This document shows positions 56,840 through 64,000 of a stretch of 64,000 bases of DNA, one piece after another. This DNA is from Hofstenia miamia (taxonomy: Eukaryota > Xenacoelomorpha > Acoela): contig SCFE01000034.1 of NCBI GenBank assembly GCA_004352715.1, positions 2,073,441 through 2,137,440 of the forward strand, read 5' to 3'. Positions within the stretch are counted from its first letter, which is position 1. The number at the start of each line of letters is the position of its first letter. The translations under genes were made by a program, and so were the position numbers. Below the pieces are notes generated by a model. The model saw only the letters and a list, made by a program, of their open reading frames with translations, was not told the DNA's origin and searched no databases.

Positions 56840-58490
56840 GCTAAATTCCTTATGTAGTAAATGATAATGGTGAATGTATTAAAAATTACAAAGAAATCAG
56901 TAATATTTTAACACTAGAACTCCGAACCGGTCATTTTTTACCGTTTTTGATGCAATTGTTAAACAACTACTTCCCTAAATGTAAAGATTTTTACAAGTGT
57001 ACATTATATTCACTAATTCTGCTGTAAAGTACGAATTGATGACATTTTCGGAAAGAAGACAGACTTAGATATTAAAAATCATTAATACCCCTTAAACTCC
57101 GAAAACCGGTCATTTGTGACCCAGACTAAACATTTCATGCATGCGTTTGTGTAGTTATATTTATGCAGTAATATACTTTATATTGAGCATGTATTTAACA
57201 GTTTTGATCGTTTTAGTTAAAAATTAATGGCAAGAGAAGCAGCAAAGCGGGCTCTTAATCAAATTATGTGGGATATTGCATCAGATAGCAGTAGCAGTGT
57301 TTATTAAGTATGAACCTGAATGCCAGTATAAATCTCACTGTAATAAATGCTACACAAATACCGGTCATTTATGACCTGATTAGGAATTAAAGGGTGTATT
57401 ACATTTTCGGAGTTCTAGTGTTAAATGAAAGATTTTTGAAACTAGGAATTATTGACAACCATATACAAAGTTTAAACATTTCTATCATAAGCATCGCAAT
57501 ATTAGAAAAAATGATGATCCCTATAAAACAAAATTTATTACCTTAGTAGAATTTTACAAAGAAACAAGTAAAATTCATTGGAACAAATCGAAAGGTCATT
57601 GTGAATTTCCTCCCTGGTTGTTGAAAGATGCCTTAGATATTTTATTGGGACCTCTGTGTCAATTATTTAATCAAAGCTTTGCAAAATCTACTTATCCTGA
57701 GTACTTAAAAATTGAGAAAGTTAAACCAACATATACGAAAGAAAGGAAAGATCTTGCAGAAAATTACTGACCAATTTCAATATTAACAGTAATTAATAAA
57801 CTATTTGAATAATTATTATGCAACCAAATTAACCTATATGTGGAACAAAATGAATTTGTATCAAAACATCAGTTTTGATTTCAAAAAGATACCTCTACAA
57901 ATGATGCTTTACTTTATGCTGTTGAAGACTGGAGATCAAAATTAGATAGGAATGAAAAAATATATATAGCATCATTAGATATTTCAAACGCATTTAATTC
58001 AATAAACCATTCTATTTTATTGGAAAAGTTAAAGCAGATTTATAATTTTAGTGATTCATTAATAGAAATATTAAATACTTATTTAAGTAATAGATACCAG
58101 TATGTGAAACTCAAAGATGAACTATCAAACTCATTAGAACTAAACCATGGAGTACCAAAAGGATCAGTACTGATTCTATTACTATTTAAATTATATGTAA
58201 ATGATATGGATCAGTACATTAATAGTAATCATGTACAATTTTCAGATAATACTCTCATGTTTTGTAATGGTATTTTAACTTTACAAGAAAATGTCAAAAA
58301 ATTGCAATCACTCTTTAATAACAAATTGTTATTATTGAAAAAACTATATTTATGGTAATTAAGAATAGAAGAAATGAATCAACATTATAAAGTATTAAGA
58401 TATAAAACAACGTCATTCAGGAATCACCAAAAATGAAATATTTGGGAGTAGTAATTGATAATAAATTGAATTTTAAAGACGAGGCAACAT
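56840..58490 (+). mobile_element. CR1/Jockey-like LINE fragment (endonuclease-RT linker and RT), hosting piggyBac
   Basis: The linker VVNDNGECIKNYKEISNIL (about 56850-56907) is cut at TTAA by a piggyBac-type element and resumes at 57421. RT landmarks follow: NDDPYKTKFITLVEF, HCEFPPWLLKDAL, AENYxPISIL, IASLDISNAFNSINHSIL, NHGVPKGSVLILLLFKLYVN, and FSDNTLMF (usual FADDT, so the catalytic Asp pair is reduced). Stops stand at 57767, 57812 and 57874. The 3' end is interrupted at about 58510 by (AAT)n and the restriction-endonuclease LINE. Confidence 0.75.
56912..57420 (+). mobile_element. 509-bp piggyBac-type element, internally deleted
   Basis: Flanked by TTAA (56908-56911 and 57421-57424). Inverted ends: cactagaactccga at the left and tcggagttctagtg at the right, perfect. 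Three subterminal copies of ccggtcatttntgacc-like sequence lie near 56927, 57107 and 57361, probable transposase binding sites. An ATG at about 57226 begins MAREAAKRALNQIMWDIASD, like the start of a piggyBac transposase, but stops follow within 30 codons and the catalytic part is absent. Confidence 0.85.
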
Positions 58491-58500
58491 CATAAAGAAA

Positions 58501-58506
58501 ATGGCG

Positions 58507-58551
<45 letters not shown>

Positions 58552-61404
58552 AGTAAGGGGAAAAAGAGAATTGAACAAGTTAAGCAAAGGGAAGATGAAG
58601 TGATAGATGTTGAGACAGAAGTGGCAGAAGTAGCAGATGCAGAAACTGAAGCAGCAATCAAGGAAAAGATGAAGGAAGAAATAGGTGAGAGAGCTAGGTT
58701 GCCAATCCCAAGAAGAGTTAAGAGAAGTAAGCTAGCAGTAGAGACAGCAAAAGTCAATAAAGTGTTGGAGAGGATAGATGCTAGGAGTGTTACAGAAGTA
58801 AATAGCTTAGTGTATGCAGGGGCATGTGAGGTGCTGAAGAATGTAGGCGTGGACATAAAGAAGAAAAGGCGACAAGAAGATAAGGGAGACAGAAAGCCAG
58901 CATGGGAAAGAAGAATTGAGAATAAAGTGGCAAAGATTAGGCAGCAAATAGGGAAGATCCGGACAAGTACGGCGGTGCAGGACAGGTTCAGGGTAGGTAA
59001 AGGGAAAACAATAGAAACTGCAAGAGAAGAGCTAAAGCAGAGATTAGTTGCAGAAGCTGAGAAACTAAGAAAATATAGGGCAAGGGCAAAGCAGGCAAGA
59101 GACAATATGAAGTTTGAGACCCAAGAAGGAAGATTCTACAAAGAACTAAATGCAGGAGAAAAGGCTACAGCTAGAGCAGGCGAAGATGCAGTAAGGTTCT
59201 GGGAGAATATATGGGGAAGTGCGGGACCAGAGATAGAGAATGTACAGATGCAGAAAGAAGCCAGGCAAGAAGAAGAAGTAATCACAACTGTAAGGCTGAA
59301 GGAGGCTCTAAAGAAGATGAAGAACTGGAAGGCGCCAGGCAGAGATGAGGTACATGGGTATTGGCTGAAGAAATTCACAAGTGTTCATGAGAGACTAGCA
59401 GTAGCATTGGAGGAGTGTGTGGTGAGTGGGTGTCCAGAGTGGATGGTAGTGGGGAAGACATTTCTGATACAGAAGGACCCAAAGAAAGGTAGTGAGGCAA
59501 GCAACTTCAGGCCAATAACATGTCTGCCAACAACGTGGAAATTGCTAACTTCAGTGATTTCAAGTAGGCTGGCATGTTACTTAGAACAGAATAGGTTGAT
59601 ACCAGAGGAGCATAAGGGATGTAGTACAAAGACGAGAGGATGCAAAGATCAGTTGTTGATAGACCAGGCAGTGGTGGAGAATTGTAGAAGAAGGAAGACA
59701 AACTTGGCAATGGCATGGATTGACTACAGGAAGGCATATGACAGCATATCACATAAGTGGGTATTGAAGACGTTAGAGGCTAATGGAGTTTCGCAGAAAT
59801 GGGTTGAGTTTCTAGAGAGAGAGATGGGAAAGTGGCAGACTGAGATAGATGGGCATAGGTTGAGGTTTAGACGAGGTATATTCCAGGGAGACAGCTTAGC
59901 ACTACTACTGTTTGTAGTTAGCTTAATACCTATCACAGAAAAGTTAAAGGAGACAGGCATAGGGTATAAGATGGAGAAGAATGGTAGAGCAGTGAGTCAC
60001 CTGTGGTACATGGACGACCTGAAGATGTATGCTAGTTCAAGGAAGATGTTGCAGAAGCAAGTGGAGACATTGGAGAAGGCAAGCAGAGATTCAGGGTTGG
60101 AATTTGGATTAGGAAAGTGTGCAGCAGTGACAATGACTAGAGGCAAGTGTGTGGATGGGGATGGCTTGAGGACAAGCAGTGGGGATAAGATTGAGGAAGT
60201 TAAAGAGGGGTACAAGTACTTAGGTGTGATAGAGAAAGACAGAACAGATCACGAGGAAATGAAGATGAGGCTAAGGAAAGAATACAAGAGGAGAGTAAGG
60301 AAGGTACTACAGAAGTCAGCATTGAATGGGCAGAACAGCATAAAGGCAATTAATACGTGGGCGATACCAGTGTTGAGATATTCAGCAGGAATAGTTAGGT
60401 GGAATAAGAATGAACTAAGGGAATTAGACAGGGAGACAAGGAAGATACTAGCAGCAGAGAGAGCATTCAACCTCAATGGAGATGTAGATAGGCTGTACAT
60501 GGCAAGGCATAAGGGAGGGAAAGGGCTGCTAAGTGTGGAGGAAACTGTAGAAGCAGAAGCACTAGGGCTAAAGGAATATGTAGAAGAGCAACCTAGAGGA
60601 TCCCTACTAGAGGTCACTAAGGAGTTAAAGAAGATAAGAACTGAGAGTGAAGGAAAGAAGATATACCAGAGTAGGATGGAATCAGAGAGACAAACAAGGT
60701 ATAGGCAGAAGGCAATGCATGGAGAATACTGGAGGAACACAGAAAAGTGTGACAGAGAAGAGAGCAACAAGTGGTTAAAGAAGGCAGGACTGAAGAGAGA
60801 AACAGAAGCACTAATAATGGCAGCACAGGAGCAAGCAATAAGAACAAACTGGGTGAAGAAGCATATAGACAGAAGAGTAGAAGTAAGTGATAAGTGTAGG
60901 CTATGTAAGAAAGAGGCGGAGACAGTAGATCATCTGATAGCAGGGTGTGAGAAGTTGGCACAGAATGAGTATAAGTTCAGGCATGACAAGGTGGGAAGAA
61001 TGGTACACTGGAGTTTGAGCAGGCAGCATGGGTTAGAAGCAGGAGACAAGTGGTATGAGCACAAGCCACAGGGCGTCATAGAAAATGAGAAGGTTAAGAT
61101 ACTGTGGGACTTCAACATACAGACGAGCAAAGTGATAGAAGCACGGAGGCCAGACATAGTAGTGGTAGACAAAGAGAAAAGATTAGGAACAGTGATAGAC
61201 ATAGCAGTACCAAAGGACAGAAATGTAGAAAGCAAGGAGAAAGAGAAGATAGACAAGTACAGAGAGTTAGCAGAGGAAATAGAAAGGCTATGGAAGTTAA
61301 AGAAGGTTGAAGTAGTCCCGGTAGTAGTAGGCGCACTAGGAGCAGTGAGTAAGAAGCATAAAAGATATTTGGAGGAGTTGGGAGGAACAGTAGCACAGAA
61401 ATAA
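58501..61404 (+). CDS. Restriction-like-endonuclease LINE polyprotein, open 967 codons
   Basis: The longest frame in the window. After a poly-Asn run from (AAT)n there is a charged N-terminal region (about 15-230), then RT: NFRPITCLPTTWKLL (about 340), WIDYRKAYDSISHKW (first catalytic Asp, about 407), RRGIFQGDSLALLLF (about 460) and WYMDDLKMYA (YMDD, about 503-506). The thumb reads YKYLGVIEKD. Near the C-terminus CRLCKKEAETVDHLIAGC is the zinc knuckle (about 799-816), and RRPDIVVVDKEKRLGTVIDI is the PD-(D/E)xK nuclease core (about 882-901) that in R2-type elements cleaves the target. The ATG lies in flanking DNA, so the natural N-terminus is probably lost. One oddity is LALLLF where relatives have LSPLLF. 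This is the youngest coding element here. Confidence 0.85.
58508..58549 (+). repeat. (AAT)n microsatellite at the 5' edge of the R2-type LINE
   Basis: About thirteen AAT units between flanking LINE sequence and the start of the element's own sequence (gagagtaaggg). Shorter AAT/AAC repeats occur at the other edge, 61403-61418. Confidence 0.9.
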
Positions 61405-61430
61405 CAATAATAATAACATTTCAATTATAC
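61405..61430 (+). repeat. AAT/AAC-rich 3' tail of the R2-type LINE
   Basis: The ORF stop is followed immediately by caataataataac and then non-element sequence, so the element has almost no 3' untranslated region apart from the microsatellite-like tail. Confidence 0.7.
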
Positions 61431-62239
61431 TAACAATATGAAAAATATGAATATATTTAATGTATTTTCCTCAAAGCAAGAACAGATTTCATGTGAGTGC
61501 TGGCCCAGCTCCATGTGAACTAAAAAAATTTGGGCAGAGCGTCGGCGACTTTTACTACTGAATGGAAAGGAAAATTGAAACCCATAATAATTTATATGTT
61601 TGAAACAAAATCGCTGTCGCTAGATGGGCCTCAATATTGCATTGGAGTGTTCAACACTGCTAGGAACACTTTGTAACAAACTATTAAAAATTCTATCGCA
61701 AATGGCGATAGAGAATTCTAATTACAAATGGCGAGTTCCTACTTAATCTTGAAACAGCAGTCACGTCTGCTTAAAATTACTAGCACACAAAAGGTAAAAC
61801 GATATTTTTGATGTTGATACTAATAATTAATAAAATTTTTTTGCTGAATAATGTTTACAAAACTATTTTATAAAATCACATCCTGTACAGCTTGAACTAT
61901 GAAAAATCTTCGTCCAACGCTATAAAACGCTGAAAACTTTAAGTATTAGCTTTCCAGTAATGTAGTGAATGTGATTAGTCAGTGCAATCTTCAAAGAAGT
62001 ATAAATCATATTTCCAAATTACCCAGATTGGAGCCGGTTGGCGTGTATCTCTGTGTTATGATCAGTGTTTCTGCTAAAAAGTTATTGAAAGATAAAGGTT
62101 TAAGTTAACTAATATTTTATTAAAAACTGAAAAGTTACAGTGATGCATTTATATATATATATATAGATAAAATGTACAATCAATAACAGGTACGTTTGAG
62201 AAGCACCGATCTCATGAACTCTCTGACCAAGCATTCGTT
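61431..62239. other. Stretch without a recognised gene; possible LTR
   Basis: No coding pattern. Because the Gypsy element to the right is on the minus strand, its 3' LTR would be expected around 61900-62240. AATAAA-type signals occur there on the minus strand, but the boundaries cannot be set without the other LTR. Confidence 0.35.
62151..62165. repeat. Short (TA)n tract
   Basis: Short TA tract just outside the recognised Gypsy sequence. Confidence 0.8.
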
Positions 62240-64000
62240 GCAGGTTGCAGGGTAAATGTAATGATTATTACTACCAATACAACATCCCTCCCTTCAACTT
62301 TTGAGTCAAGTGAATCTTTGACGAGAATACATAAGGCATCCAAAAAACTGGGGTGGTTATTTTATACGCTCTTCTGTATGCAGTGTTTGGACTGGCATAT
62401 TCTTGACCTTCATTCTCAATCTTCTTCTCTTTACAGTTATCTTCTCTTTCTACTGTATGAAGGTCTTCAGTTTGCAGAGGTATATCATCGAAGTCATAAA
62501 ATAGGTGGCATCATTTGAAAGTTCAGGGTGGCTTCCCAAGTAAATCAAATGGCGTCTATTCTTTTGAATAATGCCATTATTTATCCATATCGTGTAAGAC
62601 CCAGGAGCTTTAGGTTTCTCAATTATTGTTGCACTTGCATTGCCTAACAATACAACACGAACCCTTGCTTTTGGATTTAGTTCTTGAAATTTACGTGTTT
62701 GTCAATTGTAAGACTTTTCTTGATATAATCTATATTTCCTTTCCTTTCTTTTAAATTCAGTTTGCGAAACTACTTTTGGCGCCAGTTTAAGAACAGTTGA
62801 GATGGCGAATATGCACAGAAAGATAAAGGCGTGTTGTTGTGGTTCATCGATGCTATTCTGTAGTCAGGAGTTTTTTTGAAAATCTTTTTAATTGTCTTAA
62901 CTTCTCTTGCCATTCCATTGGATTGTGGATATCGAGGACTACTGTATGATACAATGATATTTAGACCTTGTGCAAAAGTCCTAAATTCAGTAGAGACAAA
63001 GGGATTGTTGTCTGCCACAATCTCATGTGGGATTCCATGTTGTGAGACGATGTCTTATAATTGTCCAATTACTGCACTTGCACTTTTTTCATGTATCCGA
63101 TAACTTTGCATATATCTGGAGTTTTGTGTGAATTTTCTGCAATATCGATCGTAAATTTGTGAAAAGGAAGTGGTGGTCTTTCATGGTGTATTAGTGGTTT
63201 CTTCTGATTTTGATCTTGGTGCATTTTACACGTAGAACATTTTGTTACGAAAGTTTTTATATCAGTAGACATTTGCGGCCACCATACAAACTGCCTTGCA
63301 AACTTCTTCGTTTTTATTATACCCATGTGCGCTCCATGTACAACTTCAATCACTTGTTGGTGGCAGGGTTTTGGTATATAGACACTGCAGCCACGCATGA
63401 GGATGTTGTCCTTGGTGTGCAGCTCATGTTTACTTTTCTCCAAGTTCTTCTGTTTATTTGAGGTAAGAAGTTGCGATTAGGCCATATAATGTTCTAATAT
63501 ACCTCATCACAATATTTGAATCGAAATTATTTGACCATTCATTGCGAATTAACTTGATATTAAGATATCCCGATGTATTAATGGAATGTACTGCTATCTG
63601 TAATTTTTTCTCAAGATCACTTGTTTGTTTGGGCGGCTGACTAAATCTTGATAGAGTGTCAGCGAGAAACATCAGTTTTTCTGGTTCATATTGGATTTGC
63701 ATTGACGGGTACTTTTGGAGTACTACAAAAAGTCGTTAAACTCTCGGAGGCTTGTGATGCAAACTCTCAAGCGGTTTGTGGTCCAATTCAACGGTTACAG
63801 ATCTTCCGTACGTGTATTGATGGAAATCTAACAATTTTATTTTCCATTTGTGAGAGTCATTGATTTTGCTGCATAGGCTACTGGTATGTTTTCCTGGATT
63901 AGACATGTTCCGTTAGCTGACTTTGATGCATCAGTTTTAGGGTTACAGGAAGCGTATTATCAAAATGCATTAGAACTGGGTCTGACGTTAGATGTTTGAT
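62240..64000 (-). mobile_element. Ty3/Gypsy (K02A2.6-like) pol, runs off the right edge
   Basis: Minus-strand reading from the right edge: RNase H strand TDASKSANGTCLIQ and VAYAAKSMTLTNG (about 63850-63920), VTVELDHKPLESLHHKP (about 63750-63800), then YEPEKLMFLADTLSRFSQP at 63640-63700. Integrase follows: zinc site HGAHMGIIKTKKF..C..C (about 63230-63340), core FTIDIAEN (first Asp), IVADNNPFVSTEF (second Asp) and YPQSNGMAREVKTIKK (Glu). The C-terminal part NASATIIEKPKAPGSYTI is at about 62570-62640. There are several stops and frame breaks. RT and gag lie beyond the window. Confidence 0.8.
63069..63443 (-). pseudogene. Gypsy integrase N-terminal zinc domain and start of core
   Basis: A 124-codon open frame with QQVIEVVHGAHMGIIKTKKF, then FVWWPQMSTDIKTFVTKCST and C: the H-x3-H..C-x2-C zinc-binding site followed by the linker KPLIHHERPPLPFHKFTIDI, where the final Asp is the first catalytic residue. 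The frame breaks near 63069, and the core continues in the neighbouring frame 62770-63018. Confidence 0.75.

Noticed and set aside
58473-61424. Several long minus-strand frames (up to 210 codons) antisense to the R2-type LINE
   Set aside because: The sense strand is purine-rich, which leaves the antisense frames open with Leu/Ser/Phe-rich products. No domain is present in them.
1-64000. CRISPR arrays, bacterial operons, rRNA or canonical tRNA genes
   Set aside because: None are visible. The window is eukaryotic nuclear DNA.

Overview
This window is AT-rich nuclear DNA from an animal, most likely an invertebrate. The evidence is spliced coding exons with canonical GT..AG sites, LDL-receptor class A and rhodopsin-type GPCR coding sequence, many animal transposon families, and long (TA)n microsatellites at which the assembly breaks. 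I cannot name the species from the sequence. There are no operons, CRISPR arrays or recognisable rRNA/tRNA genes.

Only two host genes are convincing. (1) A single-exon ORF (6444-7142) encodes a 232-residue protein with an N-terminal myristoylation/palmitoylation signal; its function is unknown. (2) A split gene on the + strand seems to run from 19770 to 43320. It has a signal peptide plus about five LDL-receptor class A repeats (19770-22651), a seven-helix receptor exon covering TM1 to TM6 (27362 to about 28320), and a terminal exon carrying TM7 with an NPxxY motif (43155-43320). Its reading frame is damaged twice: a 1,965-bp hAT-type transposon sits inside an LDLa-coding exon, and an 8-T run in TM6 shifts the frame. 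Treating 19770-43320 as one gene is an inference from complementary domains and order.

The rest is mostly transposon strata, by position: a Tc1/mariner-like DUF4817-type element (755-1900); an APE-type LINE relic (3385-6008); a Helitron-like 3' terminus (8623-8650); a 257-bp MITE (12158-12414); a Penelope-like fragment (13130-13815, minus); an L1/Tx1-like LINE relic (15280-18720); two near-identical hAT copies (20247-22211 and 31036-33553) and a diverged third (28995-29686); a Ty3/Gypsy element (29687-37640) whose protease region was split by the second hAT, which was itself invaded by a Tc1-like element; an internally deleted Tc1 element (37782-38260); a decayed gene of a TE-like protein family, partly duplicated around a one-base gap (38480-41164); Tc1-like and hAT transposase remnants (43540-46223); two piggyBac-type elements (53198-53417, 56912-57420); two CR1/Jockey-like LINE fragments head to head (56050-58490); an open 967-codon restriction-like-endonuclease LINE bounded by (AAT)n on both sides (58501-61424); and a second Ty3/Gypsy element on the minus strand that leaves the right edge.

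The interval 48.7-54.2 kb has no recognised gene. It is built of diverged long direct repeats that share a short segment resembling an exon followed by a 5' splice site on the minus strand. It is the least explained part of the window.
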